DNA of 64,000 nucleotides from Strigops habroptila (GCF_004027225.2 NC_044278.2:93116743-93180742); one strand, 5' to 3'. Positions 38,843 to 61,129 are shown, counted from the stretch's first letter. Notes: generated from the sequence alone by a model not told the origin. Translations and numbers: made by a program.

Positions 38843-40489
38843 CTTGCTTAATTTCCCCTTGTTGATGAAAACTGTGAGTGAAGCAGACAGAAAAAAAGCA
38901 AATGAAAAATGGGAGTTCTATGTCAGAAACTAAAAAGATGCTTAAAAAGCAAAGAGTACTCCACCAAAAAAAGAGGAAATCTTTAGCTAAAAGCCTACTC
39001 TGGTTCACTGGCAAATGGAAGTAGCTGTTAGAACCAGCCTCCCACTGCTCCCCAATGCAACATATGGAAAACATGACATTGAATGTAATATATAAATGAG
39101 AAGCTTACCGCCCAGGAATTCAATAGGGAAAGCTAAAGAAATACAAAGAAAAATATGTGGCTAACAATAAGGCAATAAAGGAAAACAAAACAAAACAAAA
39201 CAAAGAAATTTTGAGCATTTACTAATAATGCTGTTGTGGCTGTGGTGGCTTAAGGATATAGGGCTTGGATATACCTTATTTAACTTTAGACATCAGAATA
39301 TAGTTATTTACATCTGAGCTAGTGATCCTTCACTCCTTTAATGGTGAATTGAGAGAAATAGGACCTTTTAGGCCACAATTCCTGCCATCCTTATGCAACC
39401 ATATAAAGCAGTTCAGGTAAAATATTCCCTAGAAGTTTTTCTTTCCCTTCATGACTACAAAGAAAGAACTAACCACTGTAATTGGGAAAAAAACTGAGAT
39501 ACCCAAGCTCTCCTCTGCTAAAATGTTTGCTTGTTTTTCCAACTTCATCAGTTACTCAAATACAAATACATCAGCAATTAAAGAAGTCTTAGCAATGGTA
39601 TGAACTCCTGATTTGAGAGATGGTAATGATTTTAGTAGAGAGAGATTCACGAAAGGCAGATAGCATATTTGTACTGCACCAGAGTAGGGTGTTCTATGCC
39701 TTAGTAGCTGTGACAGATATGACAAAACCTGAAAGTAACATTCGAATTGTGAGAATCAGATAACTTTTATCCAAGTTGCTTGAGAAGGCTGCTGGTCTGC
39801 TGATGTAAATTGAATATGAATGTCATAAAGTCAGGATACAATAGGTAAGAATTCTGTGACAATACTGAAAAAGAGTAATGTGATAAAAGTAGGTGATTAC
39901 AGGATGGTTAGCCTGAAACCATCTTCCCTCTCCTCTCAAAAGCCCCTGCCAAAGTTCAATCATTTGCTCCAGAGCACATAGCCATAAAAGGAACCTTTAA
40001 ATATGGGTAAACAACAGGCTGGCTGTGCTATTTCTGGGTTTATTTCACACAAAATAGGTGTTTAATTAAGTCTTTTAAATTACGGGTAGTTGCTCTAGGA
40101 TTCCTTTGTAGTGACTGGAAAGAGACAGACTCTGCCATAAGGCATGCAAGACCTGAATCAGCTGCGGGATGCCTTTTTCTTGTCAAGTATATTGGGAGCC
40201 TCAAGCAATGACATTCATATCTTATGTTCAAGCTTTCCAGAACACTGACCTTGAGACAGAACTGCAGTTTCAGGCCAAAAGATTCAGCCAAGGCAGGGTT
40301 ATTTAAGAAGTCTGAAAACACAGGTTTATACATATTGTAAATCCATTAACTGCCACCTATCATCAGGTTTAGTCAGCTGTAAGTCTGACCTAATCTTTTT
40401 GAAATATACTCTTCAGCAAACAGCAGGAAGCCAATGACCTTAAACAGAATAGTTCTCACTAAGAGAAAAGTGACCTAAGGAAAAGTAAA
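38843..40489. other. non-coding interval
   Basis: AT-rich intergenic sequence between two CR1 pieces. It has a short AAAAC repeat near 39180-39205 and nothing else recognised. Confidence 0.5.
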
Positions 40490-40869
40490 TAGAGTTGGGC
40501 TTGTTCAGCCTGGAGAAGAGAAGGCTCCAGGGAGACCTTAGAGCAGCCAGTACCTAAAGGGGGCCTACAAGAAATCTGGAGGGGGACTTTTTGCAAGGGC
40601 ATGTAGGGATTGGACAATGGCTTTAAGTGGACAGAGGGGAGTGTCACATGAGATACTAGGGAGAAGTTCTGTGCTGTGAGTATGCTGAGGCACTGGCATG
40701 GGTTGTCCAGAGAAGTTGTGGCTGCCCCATCCCTAGAAGTCTTCAAAGCCAGATTGGATGGGACTTTGAGCAACCTGGTCTAGTGGAAGGTGTCCCTGCC
40801 TATGGCAGAGGGGTGGAACTAGATGATCTTTAAGGTTTTTTCCAACCCAAACCATTCTATGATTCTATG
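40490..40869 (+). mobile_element. CR1 LINE 3' fragment with end of ORF2
   Basis: About 380 bases in plus orientation, starting within the last part of the reverse transcriptase frame (the CTTGTTCAGCCTGGAGAAG segment) and running through the 3' UTR to tandem ATTCTATG. Several small changes and indels break the frame. 5' truncation is typical of target-primed insertion. Confidence 0.9.
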
Positions 40870-43800
40870 TAAAATACTGCTTTTAGTTCATAAGAAAAAA
40901 TGTTTTGTAATTATTTTTAAGAAAAAATACAAAGTCATTATAGTTGTAGTGGACTTTTCATTATAACTCAGATTGGAACAAAAGGTAGGAGGAAATTTTC
41001 CAAATTCTTCCTCTTTTAAAAACAGATCAATAATTAAGAATAAATAAATTGAATCCTCCAGTTGTTGTTTGCAGTTGTAAGAGAATACTCAGCATCTCCT
41101 TTTCATCCTACCTTTTTTAGAAATAAAATAGTATTCATCATGTTCTGCAGAAATATTAACTATTCTCACGATAAGTATTGATCTTCAAATCGAAACAAGT
41201 ATAAAAGGTGCCTTTACCATGTAGACAGACATTTCACCACTAGAGGGAACTAGTAGACTTTATTGTCAGTGGGGGAAAAAAGCAACTGCATGTCAAACTG
41301 TACGAACATGTACAAACTGAACGGTGCTAGTTCCACTTCAGAAAAGTCTTTATGACTTTGTGGAAAACACTGCAAGTGATATATTATGTTAATTAATATA
41401 TGGTGTAGAATACAGGATAACACTGAAGCTTTTATGTGACATTTATTCAGTAAGTATAGAATATACGGTATACAATAATTATAATAAAATGAGAGATTAA
41501 GAAACTTGCTCCTCTTGCAAAGATTTAGAGAGAATTTTACTGAATTATGTAAAACTAGACTTTGTTAAATTAAGAAACTACTGCAAATGTAGAAACACTC
41601 ATGTAGTTTCCTAACAGGAGAAATCTCTGTTCTACACAGATCATTGCCCTTTGCTCATTATTGTAGCAACCACTTTCAACCAGCATCATATTTAGTGACA
41701 CGATGAAGGTGTTTCCTCTGTCTGCTTGCCTGATCTTTCTTTTTGGGTGAAGAGATTTTATTTGTTTATCTTGCGTTGTCCTTTGCAGTCTGTGGTTTGG
41801 GGTTTTATTTCATTCTGTTCGGTTGCTACATGTTGCTTCCTCTAAATGCTAGAAAAAGCCAAGTGAAAGAACTGAGTGTGGTACTTTCAGTGGCTGTGAA
41901 TTAATTTTGCTCAATCCACATTTCTGAGGCAGTTCATTGCACTGCCTTAACCCTGACCCTGAATAAGTGTTTGCCTCCTGCAAAGTAGGCAATTAAAACA
42001 AAAATATTTCAGTACTGCTTGGAATTCCTCAGTAAGTCACTGCCTTGACATGATGCAGAGCTACATGCTGCAGCTCCATTTCAACAAAGGAGCTAATAAT
42101 TTCTTTCATAATGCTATATTAATGCATCTCAGAAAAATGGGTAAGAGTTCTGAAAGTGGGGTTTTTTTCACGCTCAGCAGCATGACATACCATCAATGAA
42201 ACATGTGGCCATGATTTCTTCTTCCTCTGAAGCAGCATGCATGCCATAGTAGAATAGCATGCATCACTTGCTGTCACACTCATGTACACGGCTTTCTGCA
42301 AGTGACTCCCCTGAGGGCCAAAGCAAACTGCAACAGAGGCAAAGCACCGTAACATTGGTACCTATCCCCAACCCACCTTCCCTCTTCTGTTGTGTATCGC
42401 AGGTAGCCTTGATGAAAGCAAGATCTTAGCAGGTATGTCTCTGTTATCCAACACATTTCCTCTGCTGCAGCATCTGAGGTTTTTGGGTCATGTGAAAGGG
42501 TTTCATGTGGAGCATAGCTTACAGCAAGGAGAAATCCTTCCCTTCAGCACCCGTCAGTACACTTGCTGCATCATATGATGTGATTCAATGGCTCTGTTGT
42601 TTCCCTGTCAAGTGTGGAGTTTCCCCAGTACGTTCTTACTCACACTATATCGCTGGAATAAATCCAGTTTCCTATGCTCCAAACTTTTGTTAAGCAGTGG
42701 GTGGGACTGGTTGGTTGGTAAGTTTTTCTACGCTCTTATTTATTTATGCCTTGCTGTTCAGCATGGAACAGTCACTCCCCTTCCCATGGCCTGCAGATTG
42801 CTGAAGCCAGAAGTTCTTCCCTTAGCCCCACACCCATCCTCAGAAAGATTGATAAGGGTGTGGCAGCTTCTCCACCAGGAGCTGTGTGAGCCTCATGTAA
42901 TAAGAACACAAAGTGCATTCACTGAGTTATTTCCCAAAAATCATAAATCATTCTCCTTCTGTCTGTGCTTGCTTGCTAAGTAAAATAAAATGCCCTGAGA
43001 TCAACCTACTACTGTTCAACATTGTACCAAGAAAAATAAGCCTCAGCAGTTTGCCAGGATTTGTTGGAATTAGACATTTTTATAAGAAGCTACACACATT
43101 TCTTTTTTCATGTGTTGTACAGAATGCTGGTAGTTTAGAGAAGGCAGTAATTTATACTTCCTTGTTTTGGCTGAGTTTTTTCCCTGATGAGGTTTTCTCC
43201 CAATTAAGTGCAATTCACTAGTAAAATGTTTATGCCGTTCCTGTATTTATTATCTGTTAAATATTGAAAGTTAAATTTGAAATGCTGCACCTGGGAAAAT
43301 ATGTAAATACTGTATGATACGAAGTTCTGTTTAACCAGAAGTGTGCAAAATGTATTTGATCTGTAAAACATGATGTTTACCACATGAAACAGCTGAATAC
43401 AGATTTCAGGTGTACCCAGTGACTAAAGCCTTCTACAAGTTTGGCGGGGACTGAGGATAATCAAAGCTTCAGATGTCAGAGATGAATCAATTCAGGTGCC
43501 AAGGCAGTTGAGTTAAACACACAAATCATGTTTATCTGGAATGAGAGACTGTAATTGTGGCATTGAACTGGGATAGTGATGTGGGCCTCTGTGTAGGAGA
43601 AGGGAACATTTCCTCTAGCAGCAACAGGGTTATTATGTACAGCTCTTATATTCACTTTTATTGAATTATATTAAACAATTTCAAAACATGTGAAAAAGAC
43701 CCATAAAAGTAATGTGAGATATTGAAACTTACTGAGATTTAGGAAAAGGAAGAAGGGAAAACATAGGATCAAGGTACTTGCTTGTTATGAGTGTATCATG

Positions 43801-46118
43801 TTGTACATGTGTTGATACATAGAAACTGCCCTAATACTCAGAGAAGTAATTGTGAACACCTTCATCAATCAAAAAGAAAAATAAAGGCATGATATTTTTG
43901 TTACACAAGAAGGTTTTGGATTGTTTGCTAGAGTTGTTTTCAACTGGTAATAAAGTGCAAGGTTAAACTGTGATATTCTAACCATGGTAATAAGTGTCCA
44001 TGGTTATAAATTTGGTTGAAGTAATTTGTGCAGCTGATACAAAATCTATTTTAATGCATTAATCATTCTGCTTCAGAAATAATTAGAAACTAAATATGAA
44101 AACAAGACAATATCGGTGGTAAAAGGCACATTTAAGGGCAGTCTTAATGCCCAGAGAATTTTGGATGTTGTACCACTTTTGGGAGGATACATTAAGGTAA
44201 AGCTCTCAGTCAGACCTGACAGTCAATAACTTTGGAAGGCTTGATCTATTCAATTCAGCGAGAAGACAGTGCGTAAGTATTTTTATGGAGAGATATAAAG
44301 TACACTCAGTTCACTGGATGGCTGAATAAATGGAAATTAGAAATTATGCAAAAGAAAAGAAGAGCAGTTAATCACTGAAACCACCAATAACACACAGTAA
44401 ATTCCCCAATTTTTCAATTCTCGATCCCTTTCTAGAAGATACACATGCATAAAATGCAAGCTGTTTTGATGTGTGTGTGTATAAACAGTTGTAATGTTAC
44501 AGTTATGAACTATATACTTGATAAGACTCGATGTTCTGTTATTAGTTTTAAGATGCCTTTCTTTGTCTTCTTTTAAAAGAAAATTAAGTTTGAAAAATTT
44601 TAACCCAGAAAATTATTTCTGGGTCATATAATATAATCACATTATTGTTACTATAGCATAGTATATTGAAGTTTTAATTTCTATATTATTGCTTTAACAG
44701 AAGTAGCCTGGTTGATAACATTGCAAAGGAAGAAGACCAAGCCAAAACCAAACTTAAGAGTCTAACAAAGTTGAGAGAGAGCCTTCATGAGTCAGCATAT
44801 GGCTTAAAAAAACTTTATATTAAGTGAAATAACACATTAAGGGAAATGTAAATATACATGAATATATGAATGTTCTAACACAAGTAATCACAGTATTGCA
44901 TTTTAAACTTTGCTTTTCTAAGCTAACAATATATAGGCAGTTTAACATTTTCCACAGTAAATACTCAATTTGCTTAAATCTTCATTTTATATTCAGGAGT
45001 AAAGATAAATCTAAATTATTCAAAACAACATCTGGAATAAAAAGCTACTTCCATAGAACAGATAAATGTTACAGGTTATGTTCCATCAGAGCTACTACTT
45101 TAAGTGTAAGAACAGAGAAAGTACTGTAAATTCCCCAGACGCCAAGCACATCATGAAAAGAAGGCAAAGAAAAAAGCCTACTGTTCATTACCATTTTAAC
45201 AAGAATTTTTAATAGGTCATCGTTTCTATTAAGAATCATCTTACCGAACATTAAGCACTTAGATGTTAGATGGCTAGTACTAGCTAATTAAAATCCTCTA
45301 CACAGTAAGTTCCTCTGTAATCAATCATCAATAATGAATGCATTCTTATTTCTAGACAGTGAGCTGTTCCATTTTAAAGGCAGACCATATGTAGTACTCT
45401 CTTTACTTACTCATTCCACTTTGCTATCATATATTAGACCTGCTGAAGCCAGATTATTTGAAGCCCAGTTCTAAGCATACCTGTTCCTAAGGCTTTTATA
45501 GCTGGACAGCCTATGTCCTCCTTGTCCCCCAAGTTAGGACATCCTGGCAGATCCACCATCTGTATGAAGTTCCTACACAGCAAAATACAGGCCACCAGAG
45601 CTTTCAGAGTTCCTTAGTAAGTTGCAATAATAAGGAATGTGGATAAAAGATCTAGAATTTTGGTATCTCAAGAATGCAAATATACAGAGATACTAATTTT
45701 TTTGTAGGAGGAACTGTAGATCTCAATCTTCAGGGAGCATAACAAATAAAAAGGAACTCCTTAAATCTTATTTGGTTGACTTCAAATGACTTTTGAGATA
45801 AAATTGGTACATATTTTGAAAGCACCTGGAAATGTTAATAACTTTCTTCCTGAAGAGCCTCTGGCTACAGCCAAAAATAAAAAACCAAAGTTATTCCAAA
45901 GCATTACAAATTGAGTGCAACCTAGTTCAGGTCACAGAATGAAACGGAGAAAAATTTTCAAAAGAAATAAATCACTGAGCCCTGGCCCAGCTACCAGACT
46001 ACTTAATATTTTTAGTATTTAAAAAAAAAAAAAAAAAAAAAAGAGAGAGAGAGAAAAAAACCCGAACCCTCCTCTGTCTGGAAAGGATTACCCACATTGT
46101 AGCTCTGTTAGGTTTGTT
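40870..46118. other. 3' flank of CCDC122, no gene recognised
   Basis: Holds the CCDC122 3' untranslated region (minus strand, below 46119) of unknown length and intergenic sequence. I did not find a convincing minus-strand AATAAA signal close to the stop codon, so the transcript end is not placed. Confidence 0.45.
46021..46060. repeat. A22 followed by (GA)n
   Basis: A run of 22 A, then GA repeats and more A, about 60 bases beyond the CCDC122 stop codon. In the minus-strand transcript it is a T/C-rich tract in the likely 3' untranslated region. Confidence 0.85.
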
Positions 46119-54194
<8,076 letters not shown>

Positions 54195-54903
54195 TTTAGG
54201 CAAAAGTGCAGGACATTAAAAAAGCAAATTGTTTTATCTTCATTATATTTAATTCCTGATAATGAAAGAGAACAATATTAATAGCTTTCCTATGGAAAAT
54301 GGAAAGATTGATACATTATTTCATTGGGTTCATTTTTTATTAACAAGAGCAGGTTACTAATGGGTAGCTGCTCTAAGGCAACAGTTGAGAATTAGAACTT
54401 TCTTGCAGAATTTTATAAAAATAACTACTGCAATGTTCTTCTGGCCTCTCTGCATGACAGATTCTCAGTTTGTGAGTACAGCCATAGCTTTTAAAAGCAT
54501 CTGAAGAGCATCGCAAATACATGAGGGCATGGTCTCACGTTTAACCTGAATATTTAAACTATTGCAGTTTAAATATTGCAACTGCAACTGCCTGCTGTAT
54601 TATTAAACTATCCTTAAGATAAACTATAAATTGAGGAAGCTGTCACATTGAAAGTCACAAACTGATACCATTGTAGAGACACTCCCCCAGCGATAAGAAA
54701 ATATTTAGTATTATTTTTGTATCACTTCGGATAGATTAACAAATTCTTTATTAATATAAAATCTGTAATATTACATAAAGTGACAGCAAACTCTCAAGAA
54801 AATGCAGAGTCTGGGCCAACATATTAAATGGCACTCGGATGACCCATGAACTGTGCCTGAAGTTTCCTAGTCTTGACTAGGAAACCGCATCTTCCATTCT
54901 ACC
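54195..54903. other. CCDC122 upstream/5' intron sequence
   Basis: AT-rich sequence between the first coding exon and the promoter region. It probably contains a 5' intron if the CCDC122 transcript starts in the CpG-rich segment. No exon identified. Confidence 0.4.
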
Positions 54904-55165
54904 ACAGAATGGTTAGGGTGGAAGGGACTTCTGGAGATCACCTAGTCCAACCCCCCTGCCAAGGCAGGGCCACCGAAAGCACGTTACAGAGGACCCGCCA
55001 GGGCGAGGTGGGTTTTGAATGCCTCCAGAGAGGGAGACTCCACAACCCCCCTGGGCAGCCTGTTCCAGTGCTCTGCCACCCTCAACGTAAACAAGTTCTT
55101 CCTCATGTTGAGGTGAAACTTCTTGCATGCGTAGGACAGTTGGAACGCTTGTCCTGACACCTCTC
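54904..55165 (-). mobile_element. CR1 LINE 3' fragment beside promoter
   Basis: Minus-orientation CR1 tail starting at CAGAATGGTTAGGGTGG and running through the GATCACCTAGTCCAACCCCC and CTGGGCAGCCTGTTCCAGTG blocks. The far boundary is uncertain (about 55150-55165). It abuts the CpG-rich segment and is itself more G+C-rich than the DNA on its left. Confidence 0.85.
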
Positions 55166-55169
55166 ACTT

Positions 55170-55720
55170 CTCCCTCTGCCCCGCTCTAGCACTCCAGCCG
55201 CATCAACGCAACACCAAGCAGTCCTGCCCCTGCGGCATACAGCCCCAAGCCCTCCACGAGCACCGAAAAGCGGACACTGCAGAGCCAGGCGCCCCGACAC
55301 GAGAAAGCCACCTCGTTCCGCTGCCTGGCAAGTAGGACACCGCGAGCAAGCAGCGCCGAGCACACCACCACAGCACTGCCCACCCCTCCACAGCCACCGC
55401 CGCCCCGCCTCAGGGCCCCTCCCGCCGCCGGCCAGGGAGCGTCGGCCAAGGGCCGCCCTCGGGGCGCGGCGTTGTGGGCTTAGGGAGCGTCGGAGAACTG
55501 CAGCGACCGGCGAGGCGCCGTGAAGGGAGCGCGGCCCTTGGCGGCGGGCAAAGGGCGCAGAGAGGCGGGAGAGGGGCGGGAGGAAGGGGCTGTTCCCGGC
55601 AGGAGGTGGGGGAAGAACGGAGGAACAGCTGAACAGCTCATCGTGTCAGAAACGGGTGGGTGCTGCGCAGTGGAGTCCGTAGCTGCAGAGCAGCCTGGCT
55701 CGCGCTGTGGCTGAGGCAGT
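55170..55720. promoter_or_regulatory. CpG island, probable bidirectional CCDC122/LACC1 promoter
   Basis: About 550 bases rich in G+C and CpG between the divergent genes CCDC122 (minus) and LACC1 (plus). GC-box-like motifs such as GGGGCGGG (around 55574) are visible and no TATA box was noticed. A head-to-head layout with one CpG island usually means a shared divergent promoter. The first, untranslated LACC1 exon is expected in the right half and the CCDC122 transcript start in the left half. Exact starts cannot be read from sequence. Confidence 0.72.
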
Positions 55721-58700
55721 CTTGCTTAGCTTTTTTTCGCTTCCAAGTTCCCGAAGTTACCTAATTCATTGTATTAAACTGCATTTTCTGGCGTAATTTG
55801 CTAATGTTTGATATCATCTCTGCGTACAATCAGTTTTTTTCATCCCTGTTTTGAAATGGCAGGAGCTGAGTATAATACTTTGGCCAGAGACATGTTTCAA
55901 TACGGTTCTGTGTGATGGATATTTTCTGACCTTTTCCTTACCCTTTCTCAGCATTCTGCGCCAAAAATAACCCCAGTAATTATTTTTCCTTCCTTTGTCT
56001 GGTTGAAGGAAAGAAAATGGTTGGGTTGGTCTCTCTTCATCAAGTCCCGCTGTTAATTTTTAAAGATCTAGTTCAGCCGTGTTAGTGGGGTGGAAAGCCT
56101 CGGAGAGAACTGATTTCTGCAAGTTTCGTCAAAATAGGTGTCTGGGTGGGGAAGGACAAGACACCTACATCTGTTCCCTTTGGGAGGAAGAGCCAGGAGG
56201 ATTCAGCTCTCATCCCTCTGCCCAGGGATTGCTTGAAGGGAAAGCAGGAGGGGAAATGGGGGACTCCCAAGGTGTGTTCTGGACCTGGCAGAAACGTAGG
56301 CTTGCTGCACGAAGAGGAGACACAGAACAGCAATTCACAGGAAATTGTGTTTTATGAATTATCCTCTGTTCATGAAAAAATACTTTTATTTTCTTGTCCT
56401 TCAGTTGTTGTACACTTATCTGGAAGTCATCATCTGTCATGACTATGATTTTAGCACAGCTGAGAAGATGTGTTTATTATCATTTGATTCTTGGACAAAG
56501 CCTGATATAAATCCCTTATCCCCTCCACACTTGCCTTTTGACCTTTGCATTGGCCTGTCAAAATATTCAGACATTTTACAGGCCTGCAGAATTTCTGACT
56601 GCTCCCAGGAGAAATTGCCATCCTTGTTTTGGGCCTGTGGCCCTGAACACTGGCCTCGTAACCTCTCTATCAGGGTTCTTCTTTCTGAATATGCTTTTTC
56701 TTGTCTGACTGCCAAATTCTTCACTGGAGCATGCAGTTACAGGTCAGAAAAGGAAACTCTCTCAATCTGCACAAGTTTAACTTCTTTGTGTTCTCACTCT
56801 GTTTTGCTATGCTGTATGTTTCTGAATCTGTTTGTGCAAAGCTGATGCATTGGAATGTATGATGACAGCAGTGAGTTACATGGCAGGGTTAATGGTGCTT
56901 CCGGGTTTAACACTACCCAGGCACTTAATCATATTGGTGCCTTTCAGTACAGTCTGTTATTTCCTGTTGATACTGACAGCAGCAAAGGAGGGTCTCGTCA
57001 TAAAGCAGAAATACAGGTTCCCACTACAATCTTACCTAGAATAGGATTTTCCATCTTGTACAAATCAAGACTGACAGTGAGAAGTGAGATATATAAAGCT
57101 GGTGACGTGTGCTTATATCAGATGAAATCTGTTGAGAGTTTAAGAGGATTGTGCTCCTGTGTAAGTAAATTCCTGTGTTTTAAACTTTGTTTATGAAAAC
57201 TGCATGTACTTCAATATTTTCATTGTAAGTACCCAGTTCTGTTTCTTCAACCTTGCCTAAATACACCTAAGTTGAGAGAGGCAGAATGTTTTATTTTAAT
57301 CCTGTTTAAGAAGTTTTTACATATTTCTTTTTCCTCCCATTTTTTTGTCTTTGCTGAAATTTTGTTACAGATGTGCTCTTATCCCTGTTCATTTGGGCTG
57401 CTTTAATGAACTCTTTTCTTTCTCTGGGCATCTCTCTCAGGCAGATGTGAATTATTTCTTGCTCCTCTGAGTATCTGTAAGGTTACCAGTAGGATTCAAA
57501 GGTGCAGGAAATTGCCAGCAGTCTTGTCGTGACCAACAGGGAGTTTTTAGAATTAGATTTTCAGGGTATTTGAAAGTTTGGATCTCTTTGATCTTTTTTC
57601 TGTCCTGGGCTGTCTCTTCTCTGCAGCCTGGTTTTATTCTTTCATTGTTTCTTTTCTATATTCACTTTGCTTTTCTCCTTTTCACCCTTGTTACCTTCCT
57701 CACTTCTCTCTTTTCATTATCTATCATTTTCTTTGATTTTCTGGATGTCTGTGCAAGAGAATCTTTTTACCCTTCAAATGTTTATACTGACAAAGTTTCA
57801 GAGAGTGACTGGAACAGCTAATGGGTGGTCTTGGCTTCAAGTTTGTGCAAGTATTTCTCTTGCATTGTGTACTGAAATGAGCAACTCCTTAACAAATGCA
57901 CATAATCTTTTCTGATGAAGTTACGTGCAGTGAGACTTGCCATGGAACACTGGGAATGTAGAGCATGTTACTTTAAACCTGAATAACCATGAATGCATTT
58001 CTCATAAGCTAATACACTGCTGTGCTTGGCAAGCCTATGTTTTGAGGAGGGTTTTGTTGGGGAACTTAGAAAGCAGTCAGACAGTTTTATTATGAGTGTA
58101 AGCAGTTTTACTTGTGACACCATTGACCTCACTAGGACTCTGTGATGCAAAACTGGAAGGTGAATCATTCCCATTGTTTCTTTGTGTACATCCCAATAAT
58201 TGCCCTTGTGGACTTTTTGCAATACACACACAGCTTAATAACAGAGGCAATTGCCTCTCCCTCTGCAAACACTTTCCTTCCACCCTTTCTTTGGTGGTAC
58301 TTTTCTGGGCAAATATAAGGACAGCAATGAAATCTACTTACTGTCCACTATTGACATATCTGAAGTGGAGCAATAATCTGTTTTCCCACTACAACCCTCT
58401 GTTGTACTGTCTTTGCTGGGGCTAGTAGCTATGCCTAGATTGGGATCATGTCGTACTCATACAGGCCTCCCACAGAGAGTGTCAGGGTAGGGAAGGAAGT
58501 ATCCTGATTTCCCAAGTCACGGTCTTTGACATGAGTCTGTTTCGACAGTGTTTTCTTAGCAAGCTCTTTTCTCTAAAATCTATTATCAGCTGTATGTAAA
58601 TAGTACTCTGAGCAAAATCAAGAATCATAAATTCCTTGACAGATGCTTTTATCTGCTGTCACATTCTGATACTTTCAGTTCACCTGTTTTGATAGTTACT

Positions 58701-60533
58701 AATTTGTCTTTGTAAGTGCTCAACTTACAGAACGGAAAACATCATTTTCAGTCAGGAATATTTTTCTTCCAGTCTGGGGGAAAGAACAATGAAGAAAATA
58801 GAGAATGTTTTCTGTAAAACCTACTCTGAGTAAACAATGCATTAAAACCAGAAAGGTCTTTGACCTCTCATTTGAGTGTAGAAACTGGGAATCCATTGGC
58901 AGCCATAAAATGCCAAGGAGGACACCAAGTCCGCCATAGCGGTAGGCCTCAAGTACATACAGAAGCAGTATTTTTGCAGGATAATGAAGTGCTGGGAAGC
59001 CAGAGCATGCATGTAGTTACAAGAGAATGAGGTCTTGGGGCAGGAACATAATGCTGGGCATTATCTGATACGGATAGCTCTGGTAGCAGAGCATGATTTC
59101 AAAGACTTAAAGATTCTTGAGCCCTTTGTTCTTGCAAAGATATAAATCTTCCTGCAAAGGAATCAATATTCGTACACAATTTGTAAGTGTGCAAAGAAAT
59201 GGTGGTGTTAAAGCATACTCTTAAATGATTATGGGGTCTTACAACTGGTGATAAAGCTTCATGTATTCCTTCTAGATCAAGCACTGTGCTTAGTCATGAA
59301 ATCTAAATAGTCTGTTCAAGGTTCCCAAAGCAGAGAGATCTAGTCTTTTGTTCCAGAACTCTGAAGGCTTGCAGTGGAAACTAAAAAAGTATTGGAGAAA
59401 AGAAAATAAGACACTTCTGAGAGGATATGTAAAATAGGCTCTCATAGCAACAGAGAGAGGAAGAGACAGATGGATAAGTTTCCACAGGCAGGCCTACGTG
59501 GGCTTGGATCAGCAAAGTTCAGAAAAGGGAAAAAAACTCCACCAAAACTAGAATTACACTATGGGCCACAAGAAAAGCCCTGAACTATGGAATTATTTTG
59601 GATAAGCTTAACATGTCTTCATTTTGGAGCAGAGAGTACAGCTAGCATAGTGAAAATGCTGAGGCAGGAAGTTGTGCAAATTGAATTATTTTCATTATAT
59701 AATGTATATTATGCATATATAATGCATATTATAATATTATTAAGTTATATTATATTATATTTGCATATTATATACATTGTGTGTAATATTTAATGTATGC
59801 ATATTGTTTTCATGTAGTTATGCATACTTCTTGCATTAGTAGGTAAAGTTTCAGTAACCTGTGCTGACTTCCTGTGCATGTTTTTGTGTTGAGAAGAACT
59901 ATACCAGTCATAAGCCCCGCCACACAGAAGTCAGAAATTAGCGAGTCAATAATTTCGATAACAGAAAAGGGAGAAGTGCAAAGAGTCCTGTCAAGGCCTG
60001 TGGGAAAGATGTCCTTGCACTCACAGCCCACCACCCCTGCTACCAGGAGGGGTAGCAGACATAGGCTCCTCTTCAGCGATAAGAGTGTAAAATGCCTCAA
60101 AAAAAATTGTTACGGAAGCCCCTCCGGTCCCAGCAAGCTGAGGGACCTCTGTATATGGTTCCTCTCATGGGAACTTGAGGAGGGCCCAACAGTCAGAGGT
60201 CAAGAAGATCCATTAGGCTAATGTGGGTTAATTATTTCAATAAATCTAATATTATCTATCGTCCCAGACCTGGGAAAAACCTGAGGTAGGCGGGGTGGAA
60301 GGGAAATATCTAAATACCTAAATAAATACATAATAATTCCCATTTCTGCTACTTTTGCTGCAGTTTTCTTTTGATGCAGCAAGGAAATCATAAGACAGTA
60401 ATTACTCCTGTACTATCTTCTCTACACAGTATCACTGAATGCATTGCCTTAATAACGTAATTCTGGTTTGGACTAATGTTGCTGTCTTGCCTTTTTCTTT
60501 GTTTTTTATGTTTTGTTACTGACTACTTGGCAG
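55721..60533 (+). other. LACC1: LACC1 5' intron
   Basis: Separates the CpG-rich promoter from the first coding exon. It ends in a long pyrimidine-rich tract and a CAG at 60531-60533, a good acceptor. Open frames such as 56345-56845 do not resemble known proteins. A slightly more G+C-rich patch at about 59880-60225 is unexplained. Confidence 0.55.
59692..59800. repeat. AT-rich low-complexity tract
   Basis: About 110 bases, almost all A and T, with repeated ATGCATAT and TTATAT units that are partly self-complementary. Could extrude hairpins. No gene content. Confidence 0.8.
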
Positions 60534-60561
60534 TCGTAAGAATCTTCAAGCATCCTGCAGT

Positions 60562-61129
60562 ATGGTGGAAGCAGTGCTGGTGGATGTGTTCAGCCTACCC
60601 GCCAACCTGCAGAACAACATCCAAGGACTGCTCTGTAACACAGTGGAAACTATTGAGAAATGTTCTTCCATCCCTGCTCCATTTGTTTATGTCATGTGTT
60701 GCCAGAGGCAAGGAACTGAAAGGAATGGTGAACAAGAGTCCTTGCTTCCAGCTCTGACAGATTTCCAGAGTCTGAAGAAAAGACTGGAGGTGGTACATGC
60801 CCCTAGTACAGCTGCTGCTTTGTACACCATCAAACAAAGCCTGGATGAAAAAGACTTAAGCATTATTAAAGTTATTCTACCTACCTTAAGAAAAGACTTA
60901 ATGAAAGTATATATAGATCATCTCTTTACAGCAGTCTACCAGTTTGAATTTGAGGATTTACAGGTGGCATCTGATTGTGAAAACCTGAAGATACCTGAAC
61001 CTCGGAGTGAAGAGCAAACGCTTCCTACACAGGACATGGCACTCATCCAAAGTGAGATTCAGATGTACTTGGGAAGCCTGCCAAGCCTGAAAGGGGAGCT
61101 CACCATCCTCAGATCTTCTCTCATCCCAG
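60562..61129 (+). CDS. LACC1: LACC1 coding exon 1
   Basis: 189 codons plus one base. The exon probably begins at 60534 after CAG, giving a short untranslated lead. Donor GTAAAG at 61130. The last base G joins AC of the next exon to give Asp. Confidence 0.94.

Noticed and set aside
54873-55157. Open frames on both strands next to the CCDC122 promoter
   Set aside because: Mostly the CR1 tail read in arbitrary frames; the sequence is explained by the repeat.
56345-56845. A 166-codon open frame in the LACC1 5' intron
   Set aside because: Composition is Cys/Ser/Leu/Phe-rich with no motif, typical of translated T-rich intron sequence. No supporting splice sites considered convincing.
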